The notes under the pieces were generated by a model. That model saw only the letters and a list, made by a program, of their open reading frames with translations, made no database searches and had not been told where the DNA came from. The position numbers and the translations under genes were made by a program. From Dyella_B nitratireducens (GTDB lineage Bacteria > Pseudomonadota > Gammaproteobacteria > Xanthomonadales > Rhodanobacteraceae): a stretch of 64,000 nt of DNA. This document shows, one piece after another, positions 15,991-23,595 of this stretch. Numbering within the stretch: the first letter of the stretch is position 1; each line of letters starts with the position of its first letter. The stretch spans positions 1 to 64,000 of the forward strand of contig NZ_CP064032.1 of assembly GCF_049532905.1 (NCBI RefSeq), read 5' to 3'.

Positions 15991-17292
15991 TCACGGTGTT
16001 TCTGAGGTGCTCAACGGTTTTGGTGCGGTGGACTGAGGTTGAAGGGGATTGAGAACAGCTTGCAGGCTGGCGTGGTCGAGCTCCCTCTCCCAATGTGCAA
16101 CCACGATGGTGGCGACGCCGTTGCCGATGATGTTGGTGAGCGCGCGTGCCTCGCTCATGAAACGATCGACGCCAAGGATCAAGGCCAGGCCCGCCACCGG
16201 TACCGCCGGCACGACGGCCAGGGTGGCGGCCAGTGTGATGAAACCGGCGCCGGTCACGCCCGAGGCGCCTTTCGACGTCAACATGGCCACAGCGAGCAAG
16301 GTCAGCTCCTGAGTCAGCGTCAAGTCAACGTTCAATGCCTGGGCAATGAAGATTGCGGCCATCGTCAAGTAGATATTGGTGCCGTCGAGGTTGAACGAAT
16401 AACCGCTCGGCACGACCAGACCGACCACCGACTTGGAGCAGCCCAGGCGCTCGAGCTTTTGCATCAGCGGGACCAGTGCGGATTCGGACGACGAGGTGCC
16501 AAGCACCAGCAGCAGCTCTTCGCGGATGTAGCCCAGAAAACGGATGATGCTGAACCCGGTAGCCCGCGCAATGGCGCCGAGCACCACCAGCACGAACACG
16601 GCGCAGGCCAGGTAAAAACTTCCCATCAACTTCAGCAGCGGTCCCAGGCTGGCCACGCCGTATTTGCCGATGGTGAAGGCCATGGCGCCCATCGCGCCGA
16701 GCGGAGCCAGGCGCATGACCATGCCCATGATGCGGAAGAACACGCTCGACAGTGTCTCAAGCAACGTCAGCACCGGCTTGGCGCGTTCACCGACGTGGAC
16801 CATGGCAAAGCCGAACAACAGTGCCAGCAGCAGCACCTGCAACAAGTCACCTTGGCTGCTGAATGCGTCGGTGAACGTGGTCGGGATCAGATGCAGCAGA
16901 AAGTGCGTGATGCTTTGCTCGTGCGCCGCGTTGGCATATTTGCTTGCCACGCTGGCATCAAGGGATGCCGGCGTCACATTGAAGCCGGCGCCGGGCTTCA
17001 GCGTGTTGACCACAAGCAGACCCGCCACCAACGCAAAACTGGATACCACTTCGAAGTAGAGGATGGCTTTGGCGCCGATGCGGCCGACTTTCTTGACGTC
17101 TGCCACACCGGCAATACCCAATACGACGGTGAGAAAGATGATCGGGCCGATCAACATCTTCACCAGGGCAATGAAGCCGTCACCCAGTGGCTTGAGCGCG
17201 ACGCCCGTGTCCGGAAAATAGTGGCCGATCGCTCCGCCGAGGAGAATGGCAAGCAGCACCCAGAAATAGAAATGCCGATAAATGGCCCGCAT
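15991..17292 (-). CDS. dctA: C4-dicarboxylate transporter DctA
   Basis: A 433-residue Na+ or H+ coupled symporter of the DAACS family. The match to DctA is strong along its length: the N-terminal YFWVLLAILLG, the serine-rich GTSSSESAL loop, GYSFNLDGTNIYLTMA, SKGASGVTGAGF and GVDRFMSEARALTN. It imports succinate, fumarate and malate. AGAGGAA precedes the ATG at 17292. It is first in the operon dctA-porin-kgtP, which together would take up C4 and C5 dicarboxylates across both membranes, carbon sources abundant in plant and fungal tissue. Confidence 0.93.
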   Translation of the reverse strand: MRAIYRHFYFWVLLAILLGGAIGHYFPDTGVALKPLGDGFIALVKMLIGPIIFLTVVLGIAGVADVKKVGRIGAKAILYFEVVSSFALVAGLLVVNTLKPGAGFNVTPASLDASVASKYANAAHEQSITHFLLHLIPTTFTDAFSSQGDLLQVLLLALLFGFAMVHVGERAKPVLTLLETLSSVFFRIMGMVMRLAPLGAMGAMAFTIGKYGVASLGPLLKLMGSFYLACAVFVLVVLGAIARATGFSIIRFLGYIREELLLVLGTSSSESALVPLMQKLERLGCSKSVVGLVVPSGYSFNLDGTNIYLTMAAIFIAQALNVDLTLTQELTLLAVAMLTSKGASGVTGAGFITLAATLAVVPAVPVAGLALILGVDRFMSEARALTNIIGNGVATIVVAHWERELDHASLQAVLNPLQPQSTAPKPLSTSETP

Positions 17293-17648
17293 CCGTCGTT
17301 CCTCTAAATGTTCGGCTGCAGGCTGCCAAAAGGGCGACGGAAGAAAAATACTACGTACGAGTTAGGACCTTTACTAACTGTTTGCGGTATCCAACGACAC
17401 GCCCAGGATCTGGTGCAGGGGGCGCACAGAAGGCCGCTACCGACAAACCGCTTGTTGACGGCTTGGCCAGTAAGCCCCGTCAGCCTGCTCTGTTCAATCG
17501 TTGCTGTTTACGGCTCATGCTTATCTCCAGAGGAACTGGCGCGCTACTGTTGGCTTGAGTGAGCGTAGTGAGAAGAACGCTGCGGAGTTATCGATTACGC
17601 TCAAAATGGATCGAAGAGCTCAAGGTTCTGCTAACCATCGCCAATCAG
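17293..17648. other. Intergenic region upstream of dctA
   Basis: No credible gene. The promoter of the dctA operon should lie in the first hundred bases or so; a 20-bp inverted repeat is found at 17360-17379. The rest shows nothing recognisable. Confidence 0.5.
17360..17379. promoter_or_regulatory. Inverted repeat upstream of dctA, possible operator
   Basis: AGTTAG and CTAACT are separated by eight bases, about 68-87 bases upstream of the dctA start codon. The position suits a regulator site, but no specific regulator is implied by the sequence. Confidence 0.3.
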
Positions 17649-17688
17649 AAAAAACCATGCGCCGCATCTATTGGGAAGCTACGGCGCA
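17649..17688 (-). terminator. Rho-independent terminator of the first harpin-like gene
   Basis: On the minus strand TGCGCCG and CGGCGCA form a 7-bp stem around a 17-base loop, followed by TGG and six T. It lies 17 bases past the stop codon at 17705. The same arrangement, slightly degraded, follows the paralogue at 18369. Confidence 0.7.
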
Positions 17689-17704
17689 GGAAATTCCCCT
17701 AGCA

Positions 17705-18166
17705 TTATGTGCTTGATGAGTTGCTGGTATTAGTGCCAGTACCAGAATTTGATATGCCCGGCGAGTACCTGGCATCCTGGAACATCGAGTTAATGAGCGG
17801 CCGCAACCCAGGGTGATCCTGGGCGCTCTGCTGAGCCCGCTGCACAAACGACTTTGAGTCGATGGATGGGGCCTGAGAGCCGCCCCCTTGTCCAGACCCT
17901 TGCGGAGCCGGCTCGGAAGGCGATTGGTAGATGTTTGACATCGCCCATTGGCGAAAGTCTTTCAGCGCCGCAAGAGCGTTCTGGGCAGCCTGCGGGACGT
18001 TGGGGCCTCCTTGCGCCGTTTCCTGCATTCTCTGCTCAAAAGGTGATGTGTTGGACGTGACTTTTGATTGTAAATTGCTGCTTTGATGGATGCTGCCCGA
18101 GTTTGATGGGTTTACGCCATAATTCGGAGAAGATGAAAAGTTATTAATACCGCCTATGCTGCTCAT
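17705..18166 (-). CDS. Harpin-like Ser/Gln/Gly-rich small protein, copy 1
   Basis: A 153-residue protein without cysteine, signal peptide or membrane segment. It is rich in Ser, Gln, Asn and Gly. The N-terminal 45 residues (YGVNPSNSGS, then SNLQSKV, then SPFEQ) match the neighbour at 18369, and SPFxQ also occurs in the protein at 98. A short helical region lies in the middle (NALAALKDFRQWAMSNIY). The heat-stable-looking composition is like harpins and other type III secreted helper proteins, but no family match is clear. AAGGAT precedes the ATG. The two genes come from one duplication that includes leader and terminator. Confidence 0.6.
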   Translation of the reverse strand: MSSIGGINNFSSSPNYGVNPSNSGSIHQSSNLQSKVTSNTSPFEQRMQETAQGGPNVPQAAQNALAALKDFRQWAMSNIYQSPSEPAPQGSGQGGGSQAPSIDSKSFVQRAQQSAQDHPGLRPLINSMFQDARYSPGISNSGTGTNTSNSSST

Positions 18167-18216
18167 AAAGATCCTTTTTGATCTGAGATCGATCGACGAA
18201 AATTTGCCATGTATTC

Positions 18217-18289
18217 GTAGGTTGGGATGCGAATCCCAACATGGCCTTTATTCAGGCGCGATTATGTTGGGGTTCGCACCCCAACCTAC
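18217..18289. repeat. 73-bp palindromic repeat
   Basis: GTAGGTTGGGATGCGAATCC at the left and the complement of GGGGTTCGCACCCCAACCTA at the right flank a short loop. It lies between the two duplicated harpin-like genes, upstream of copy 1, and so was inserted after or during the duplication. Confidence 0.8.
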
Positions 18290-18312
18290 AATTGCTAACC
18301 GTTGCCAGCCAG

Positions 18313-18352
18313 GAAAAACCATGTGCCGTGTCTGTTGTGCGGCTTCGGCGCG
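18313..18352 (-). terminator. Degraded terminator of the second harpin-like gene
   Basis: Homologous to 17649-17688. On the minus strand CGCGCCG pairs imperfectly with CGGCACA, followed by TGG and five T. It lies 16 bases past the stop at 18369. Confidence 0.5.
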
Positions 18353-18368
18353 GGAAACTTACCAAGCA

Positions 18369-18716
18369 TTATGCGCTTGATGCGTTTTGGGCATTGGCGC
18401 CACCACTGGAATTTGAGCCGCCAAACAAGCTCATAATTGACTGGGCAGCTGAGTTAATGAGTGAAGTTATCGGATTGCTTTGAATAAACTTCTGAAGGGC
18501 CTGGACAATGTTTTGGAAAAAATTTTGAAAAATGGAGGATTGGCCTTGGGAGCTGCCTGCTTGCCCCGACCCTTGCGAACTCTGCTCAAAAGGCGAGGAG
18601 ACGGACTGGACTCGTGATTGTAAATTGTTGCTCTGACTGACGCTGCCCGAGTTTGATGGGTTTACGCCATAATTATTAGAATATGAAATGGGATTAATAC
18701 TTCCTATGACGCTCAT
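18369..18716 (-). CDS. Harpin-like Ser/Gln/Gly-rich small protein, copy 2
   Basis: A 115-residue paralogue of the protein at 17705. The start resembles it closely (MSVIGSIN, YGVNPSNSGS, SNNLQSRV, SPFEQ). The middle is a Gln/Gly/Ser segment (SSQGSGQAGSSQGQSS) followed by amphipathic, rather hydrophobic helices (IFQNFFQNIVQALQKFI and ITSLINSAAQSIMSLFGG), the pattern that harpins use for membrane interaction. It has no cysteine and no signal peptide. AGAGGAT five bases upstream selects the ATG at 18716 over an upstream one. Upstream and downstream flanks are also duplicated. Confidence 0.6.
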   Translation of the reverse strand: MSVIGSINPISYSNNYGVNPSNSGSVSQSNNLQSRVQSVSSPFEQSSQGSGQAGSSQGQSSIFQNFFQNIVQALQKFIQSNPITSLINSAAQSIMSLFGGSNSSGGANAQNASSA

Positions 18717-18823
18717 GAATATCCTCTTTGATTTAGGATTGATCAACGACAAAAAATCGCTACGATCGAATAGCTTTAGGCTACGCTAACCATCGATCGA
18801 TAATATTAAACGTCTACCCTGTG

Positions 18824-19384
18824 TTAAATCGTAACTCGGCGGTCGATTTGACGCCGATGCAGGCTTTTCACGGCCGCCAAAATAAATCGGGCATTCCACT
18901 CGGCATCGTCCAACTCCTGACAGGACGATACGTCATGAGAGACATTGATTTCGATATCCAATTGCATGACAAGGCTTCTCAATGTTCTTACGCAACGTTG
19001 CTGTGCATTGCGCCAAGGTGTCGCTATGCCAAACTCCTCGTAAAGCGTCCTTATGGTCATGCAGTCGAGTCCATCGCCCCACACTTCGCCATCGACTGCC
19101 AAATGAGCGCCGATGTAGGTGGATAATTGTTCGAGCACTACGCGGACGGGTTCGCGTTCGCCATCGAATACGTCAATGGCATGATCGTCTTCCTGCGCGC
19201 GCCGCATCCAGCACGTCACGACATTTGGATCGATCATTCGTCCATCTTGTTCACGAAGATCGATCTTCGAATAAAATTTAATAGGGTCGATACCGCTTTC
19301 ATGGGAGAAGGCAATGGCTCCCACGGAAAGAATTGCGGCGTTGGCTGAGTTGGCCAATGTTTCAGTGTCGATAATAATTAACAT
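18824..19384 (-). CDS. DEDD-type 3'-5' exonuclease
   Basis: A 186-residue protein starting MLIIIDTETLANSANAAILS, which has the first Asp/Glu pair (Asp6, Glu8) of DnaQ-like nucleases. A further Asp near 105 (GDGLDCMTI) and a late DDAEWNARF motif complete a plausible DEDD site. It most resembles small phage-type exoribonucleases of the Rv2179c-like group. Its partner substrates are unknown. It may be cotranscribed with the small protein at 19386, which ends next to its start codon. Its place between putative effector genes suggests phage or island origin. Confidence 0.7.
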   Translation of the reverse strand: MLIIIDTETLANSANAAILSVGAIAFSHESGIDPIKFYSKIDLREQDGRMIDPNVVTCWMRRAQEDDHAIDVFDGEREPVRVVLEQLSTYIGAHLAVDGEVWGDGLDCMTIRTLYEEFGIATPWRNAQQRCVRTLRSLVMQLDIEINVSHDVSSCQELDDAEWNARFILAAVKSLHRRQIDRRVTI

Positions 19385-19385
19385 A

Positions 19386-19673
19386 TCAGTCTGTCCGTGA
19401 CCTGTTATCGATATGATTCAATAGTTCAAGATCTGTCGTAGTGGATTCTTTAATCATGGATGTTTCATCCGGGTTGTTCACATCCTGCTTGTTCTTGTGA
19501 TGACCTGTGCCGTAGTAGCGCAGGGCCCATACGGCAAGGCGCTCGTCATTGGTGGGGACATAGCATCCTTCCCAGCACTTTCGCCTGGATTTGAATATCG
19601 ATGAGTTCATAATCGAATAGATTAGTTTTGACGTTAACATCATATGTCGCGTGGATCGTTCACTGAGAAGCAA
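19386..19673 (-). CDS. Small protein of unknown function upstream of the exonuclease
   Basis: Up to 95 residues; the true start is uncertain (Met codons at 19673, 19643, 19640 and 19610). A conserved-looking core reads WEGCYVPTNDERLAVWALRYYG, split here as WEGCYVPTNDER and LAVWALRYYG, followed by a charged tail. There is no signal peptide. It ends just before the exonuclease start, suggesting one transcript. I do not recognise the family. Confidence 0.45.
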   Translation of the reverse strand: MLLSERSTRHMMLTSKLIYSIMNSSIFKSRRKCWEGCYVPTNDERLAVWALRYYGTGHHKNKQDVNNPDETSMIKESTTTDLELLNHIDNRSRTD

Positions 19674-19745
19674 CGCATGGCATTTTGAATGCCTTCCGGT
19701 TGGATCATGATCATTGCGTAAAGAGTTGGTGTTTTCGGTTTTTAG

Positions 19746-20840
19746 TTATGTTTCATGCTGGAGTTGCGGTCGTGCATCCGTCCATACCGTCAATATATTG
19801 ACTGCTCTACCCAGGCCAATGCCGCCAAAGTTGAGCGCTACGACGTTATGGGAATGGCTATCAATAATGGGTGAGCCTGATGTTCCAGGCGAATTGAACG
19901 CATTGTGCACGAGCACCTGGTTGCGATATTTTGATCCAAGGTCGGATGTCATCTGAAGTATTCTTGTGTTTCTTCCAGAGCTATCTCTGTATGAAATGCC
20001 CTTGATGCTACGGTTGGCATGATTGGGCATGTAGATGTCGTCTCCGATAAATCCCGAACCTGACGGATTGGATTGCAACGGATGGAAGTGGATTGCCCTG
20101 GCCTTGTCCTCGTCTTTGACCCGAAATATGGCGTAATCCAGTCCAGCGTTTTCTGCTGGGCGGCCAGATAGCGCTATCCGTTCTTCCGGATCGCTGTTTG
20201 GATTTTCATAGCCAAGCCACAATTCCTTTCGGCTTTTGCCATCGTTGGCACGAATAACATGGCTGTTGGTCACGACATAAATATTGGAGTCACCATCATA
20301 CGGAGAGGTTGCCAGGAAGCCGGTGCCCAGATGATTGACCTGCCCATCGGGTTTTATTTCCACGATGGCGCCCACTGCCCGAGCGTGGTGATACTTGATG
20401 CCTTCAGGCGATTGCGCAGGGCTGGATTTGAGCGTACGTGCCAGTGTATTGGTCAAGGAAAACGGAAATGTGTTCGCCCAAGGGTCATCGTTCGAAGGTG
20501 CGACTGAACCGGGGGTAGAAGTCGCTTCTGGCGTGTACGAAAGCGTCGAGACATCACCTTGGATTGTTTCTCCTTGGTATTGATACCCGGCAATTTTCGG
20601 CGGTGGTGCCGGGGGGCGATTTTCGCGGCCGAAACCAAGATTACGCCACAAGGGTTTATACACCCTGAGATGGTTGCCGTCTTTCCGGATAGCGATGTCC
20701 CAATTGGCATCAGGGCCTTGTGACATCGTATATCGAATGGCACCAACATTCGGAGCAGTAATGATCTCATCGGAAGCGCTGTCAGTATTCCTCGTGGCAG
20801 GAGGTGCGCCTGACATAGAAGATGAAGGGATGGTCGTCAT
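19746..20840 (-). CDS. Trypsin-like serine protease with an N-terminal shared module
   Basis: A 364-residue protein. Residues about 26-107 are the shared module (APNVGAIRYT, QGPDANWDI, KPLWRN, GRENRP, IAGYQYQGE, DVSTLSY), which is C-terminal in the protease at 4626. Residues about 150-350 are a chymotrypsin-like protease domain with the likely triad His194 (VTNSHVI), Asp235 (GLDYAIF) and Ser321 (GTSGSPI). It has no Sec signal; the first 25 residues are Ser/Thr/Pro-rich, as in effectors. No clear ribosome site is seen before the ATG. Its protease part is not obviously close to that at 4626 outside the catalytic motifs, so the module appears to have moved between proteases. Confidence 0.8.
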   Translation of the reverse strand: MTTIPSSSMSGAPPATRNTDSASDEIITAPNVGAIRYTMSQGPDANWDIAIRKDGNHLRVYKPLWRNLGFGRENRPPAPPPKIAGYQYQGETIQGDVSTLSYTPEATSTPGSVAPSNDDPWANTFPFSLTNTLARTLKSSPAQSPEGIKYHHARAVGAIVEIKPDGQVNHLGTGFLATSPYDGDSNIYVVTNSHVIRANDGKSRKELWLGYENPNSDPEERIALSGRPAENAGLDYAIFRVKDEDKARAIHFHPLQSNPSGSGFIGDDIYMPNHANRSIKGISYRDSSGRNTRILQMTSDLGSKYRNQVLVHNAFNSPGTSGSPIIDSHSHNVVALNFGGIGLGRAVNILTVWTDARPQLQHET

Positions 20841-20996
20841 TTGAATGCTTTAACGGATGATATGCGTGTATGGCTCTTGGCTGCATCTTTTAGAGATATC
20901 GATGCATGAGAGGGGGGTAGATATTTATGGGATCGTCAAGCGAGTGGCCTAACACGCGTCCTTATTAGGCTGGTTGTACCTGGAGGCGGTACTGGA
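20841..20996. other. Leader region of the protease 2 gene
   Basis: About 155 bases between the protease start and the MITE-like element E3. It holds CATCGATATC-like AT-rich sequence but no clear copy of the promoter box. No gene. Confidence 0.3.
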
Positions 20997-21246
20997 CTTG
21001 AGGTTTCCTCACGCTTTTGTCGTCTTTCGAGTAGGAAAATTGAAGTTCACGACAATGCTTTTTTAGGGCCGCTCGTCATTCCGGCGAAGGCCTAGGAGCT
21101 TTGCGACAGCGAAGCTGGTCAATCCATGCTTCGTGCTGGCGACGGATTCCGGCCTTCGCCGGAATGACGGTTCGCTTCGAAATAGGGTCGAAATAACTTT
21201 GGATTTCGTTGGAATGACGGGAAAAAAAACGTGGGGAAACCTCAGG
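20997..21246. mobile_element. MITE-like palindromic element, class I, copy E3
   Basis: A 250-bp element in the same orientation as E1. The terminal repeats are TTGAGGTTTCCTCACG and CGTGGGGAAACCTCAGG. The left arm carries GAAGTTCACGACAA and the inner pair is CATTCCGGCGAAGGCC with GGCCTTCGCCGGAATGACGG. It ends about 175 bases before the amidase start codon. Confidence 0.75.
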
Positions 21247-21280
21247 TAACGAGGCTCCAATACCCCAATACCCCCCTCAT

Positions 21281-21310
21281 ACGCTTATATCGCCAGTACA
21301 TTCATGCGTG
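21281..21310 (+). promoter_or_regulatory. Partial match to the AT-rich promoter box
   Basis: ACGCTTATATCGCCAGTACA followed by TTCATG resembles the box at 2468 with the central repeat shortened. It lies about 115 bases upstream of the amidase gene. The match is short and may be chance. Confidence 0.25.
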
Positions 21311-21422
21311 GATTTATTCCACTCGCCAGAGAACATCTTTCTCTGATCTATAGAACTTTCGAGGTGAGGTGGCGACCGCCGTCTCATCCATCAGCGATCA
21401 AAAACTATGTAAAGGAGTTTTT

Positions 21423-22184
21423 ATGTATGCCATCGACTATAACGGCTATCGATCCGGTAAAAGCTTCAATCAGCGCGCGCGATTTTTGGTTTTTCACTAT
21501 ACGGCGGCCAATTTCAACAGCTCAGTCCGCACTCTCACCGGCTCGGACGTAAGCGCTCACTATCTCGTGCCAGATCCATCCGACGAATCCTATATCCATG
21601 AGGGATTCAAAGATATTCGCATTTTTAATCTTGTTGATGAAAAGGAGCGCGCATGGCATGCGGGCGTCAGTTACTGGAGGGGGCGCGACAATCTCAACGA
21701 TACTTCCATCGGTATCGAAATCGTTAATCAGGCTTATGACAAGGACGGAGACATTGTTTTCCTTCCTTACCACGCCAAGCAGATCAAAGCCGTTGAACAA
21801 CTGGCACTGAACATTCTCCAGCGCTACCCAGACATCTCTCCCACCCATGTGATCGGCCATTCGGATATAGCGCCTGGCAGGAAGAGTGATCCCGGTCCTT
21901 TGTTCCCATGGAAGGCGCTACATCAAGCGGGGGTCGGGGCGTGGTACGAAGAAACCACTCATGTCAAATATTTGCGCGCTTACGCGCAAAAGATGCCGGC
22001 GGACGATGAGGTCTTCAACATGCTCAGCAAATACGGTTACGACATCCGTAACGCAACAAACCCGGCCGGCAAGCGCGCGTTAATAAGAGCTTTTCAACTC
22101 CATTTTCGGCCGGCGCGCCATGACGGCGAGCTGGATGTCGAAACCGTGGCCATTCTTTCCGCCCTGGTGGAGCGTTATTACTAA
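21423..22184 (+). CDS. N-acetylmuramoyl-L-alanine amidase, AmiD-like, without signal peptide
   Basis: A 253-residue protein with an Ami_2-type zinc amidase domain (about 15-170): FHYTA with the first ligand His, SIGIEIVNQ, and HVIGHSDIAPGRKSDPGP with the later zinc and catalytic positions. Residues about 195-253 look like a peptidoglycan-binding helical domain (LSKYGYDIRNA, ALIRAFQLHFRP). It cleaves the amide between N-acetylmuramate and L-alanine. The well-known AmiD is an outer-membrane lipoprotein, whereas this start, fixed by AAAGGAG before the ATG at 21423, has no signal peptide or lipobox. It is flanked by MITE-like elements on both sides. It could be cytoplasmic recycling or a secreted effector. 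Confidence 0.85.
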   Translation: MYAIDYNGYRSGKSFNQRARFLVFHYTAANFNSSVRTLTGSDVSAHYLVPDPSDESYIHEGFKDIRIFNLVDEKERAWHAGVSYWRGRDNLNDTSIGIEIVNQAYDKDGDIVFLPYHAKQIKAVEQLALNILQRYPDISPTHVIGHSDIAPGRKSDPGPLFPWKALHQAGVGAWYEETTHVKYLRAYAQKMPADDEVFNMLSKYGYDIRNATNPAGKRALIRAFQLHFRPARHDGELDVETVAILSALVERYY

Positions 22185-22447
22185 CGAGGACGCCGTCGTA
22201 GATCAGCATTCGGGAGTTTTTGTTGGCGTGCTGACTCTCGCTTCGTGGCGAAATTTATCCTGATCGGCGTCGAACTACGGCTAGGCCAATTACGTTCATC
22301 GCCGTCGCCCCGGCGCACGTGGAGAGGGCACATGGATGTGCCCAGCTTTGAGGAGCGAGGAAGGCTCTGTCTGTTGGTCACACATCGGATGTTGCGACGT
22401 GCTCTCTCCTGATGGCTGGCGTGATGGGGCATCTCGTGCAGAGCCCG
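22185..22447. other. Intergenic region after the amidase
   Basis: No gene seen. The stretch around 22315-22365 (GTGGAGAGGGCACATGGATG, then TTTGAGGAGCGAGGAA) matches the central insert of element E1 at about 4418-4455, so it is debris from another element copy. Confidence 0.5.
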
Positions 22448-22744
22448 CGTAGGTTGGCGTACGAACCCTGAGATATCCCTTTTTTTGCTCTCGAAGCGTC
22501 GTCGCCGCGAAAAGTCAGTCCTGCCTCGGCGTCATTCCGGCGAAGGCCGGAATCCATGCTTCGTACTCGCCATGGATTCCGGCCTTCGCCGGAATGACGA
22601 GCAAAAGCGCCCGGCGTTGCTGCAACTATCTTTTTGATTTGCCGTTGGTCTTTGGCGGAAAAACGTGGGGATATCTCAGGGCGCGAGCCTCAACATGGCA
22701 AGTCGATAAGCATGACGCTGTTGGGGTTTGCACCCCAACCTACG
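22448..22744. mobile_element. MITE-like palindromic element, class II, copy E4
   Basis: A 297-bp element with outer arms GTAGGTTGGCGTACGAACCC and the complement of GGGGTTTGCACCCCAACCTA. Nested arms are CTGAGATATCCC and GGGGATATCTCAGG, then the inner CATTCCGGCGAAGGCCGGAA palindrome. Its right part is the reverse complement of the left part of E2. It lies about 200 bases upstream of the fimbrial operon. Confidence 0.75.
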
Positions 22745-22943
22745 CCGAGACGGCGAACGCCAAGCAACTGAAGTGAGCTGAGGTTCGGTACTCCGCACCT
22801 CAAAAAAGTCATGTAGTGATTAATTACCGCAGGTCGCTTATCTGATCCGGTAAGAATCCGCGGCGAGGATGCGTTGCGTGGCCGGACTCCAGCGCGATTC
22901 GCTTCTCGAATACACCATTTATTCTTCTAAAAGGACTAGCTAA
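22745..22943 (+). promoter_or_regulatory. Leader and presumed promoter region of the fimbrial operon
   Basis: About 200 bases between element E4 and the first pilin gene. The first 50 match the flank of the repeat at the window start. AAAAGGAC precedes the pilin ATG as ribosome site. I cannot place the promoter exactly. Confidence 0.4.
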
Positions 22944-23501
22944 ATGAAATTTTCGATTGTTTCGGCCGCTGTTGTACTAGCTGTCGGTGCAGTGCCATGT
23001 CAGGTGTTCGCGGGCGTCGACGGAACCATTACCTTCGAGGGTGGCCTTTCGCCTACAACCTGTCTGGTGGAAGGCCAGGACCCGGGTCATGGTAATGCCG
23101 ACAAGACCGTTGATATGCACCACCCTCCCGTTGGCGCATTCCAGCAACCAGCGTCTACTGGCGACGCGGTCCCGTTTGAGATCGTGATCGGTGGTAACGG
23201 TGACGCCAGCTGCACCAATGGCCATATCGCCTATGTCGAGTTCGATGGGACCAGCCAATCGATCGATGCGAATACCGGCTATCTAAATCCTGACCCGGGC
23301 GGTGCTCAGAACATCCAGATTCAGATCCTCAACAAGGACGGTACGGTGATCAATCTGGCTGATGGCGGTGTATCGGAGGGCGTACAGATCACCAACAATC
23401 AGGCGAAGATTCCGATGGATGCTCGGTACTACTCCGCCAATGGCCATGCCACGGTGGGTGAGGTCAATGCCCGCGTAGGCTACGAAGTCGTCTACGACTA
23501 A
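22944..23501 (+). CDS. Type 1-like major fimbrial subunit
   Basis: A 185-residue pilin with a signal peptide (cleavage after FAG or VFA, about 23). The mature start GTITFEGGLSPTTCLVEG has the first half of the pilin disulphide, and Cys near 92 (DASCTNGH) the second. The protein ends in GYEVVYD, close to the usual beta-zipper Tyr motif. It is polymerised by donor-strand exchange through the chaperone and usher encoded downstream. As first gene, followed by a hairpin, it is likely the abundant shaft subunit. Confidence 0.88.
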   Translation: MKFSIVSAAVVLAVGAVPCQVFAGVDGTITFEGGLSPTTCLVEGQDPGHGNADKTVDMHHPPVGAFQQPASTGDAVPFEIVIGGNGDASCTNGHIAYVEFDGTSQSIDANTGYLNPDPGGAQNIQIQILNKDGTVINLADGGVSEGVQITNNQAKIPMDARYYSANGHATVGEVNARVGYEVVYD

Positions 23502-23543
23502 GCCACTGAGCATTGCAAATCTTTCGCACAGTACGCCTAGTTG

Positions 23544-23577
23544 CGCCCGCTTCGCGCGTGAGGCGGGCCTCTTTTCA
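23544..23577 (+). terminator. Attenuator-like hairpin between pilin and chaperone genes
   Basis: GCCCGC and GCGGGC form a stem around TTCGCGCGTGAG, followed by CTCTTTTC. It lies 43 bases past the pilin stop. Such partial terminators behind the major pilin gene keep its message more abundant than that of the downstream genes. Confidence 0.6.
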
Positions 23578-23595
23578 CTCTACAAGAGCAGAGCT

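Noticed and set aside
16039..17307. 422-codon plus-strand frame antisense to dctA
   Set aside because: It is a shadow of the GC-rich dctA gene, with His/Gln-rich composition typical of antisense frames.
1..22000. Xanthomonas-type plant-inducible promoter boxes or type III apparatus genes
   Set aside because: I found neither the TTCGC-N15-TTCGC pattern at the putative effector genes I inspected nor any apparatus gene in the window, so the type III link remains inference.
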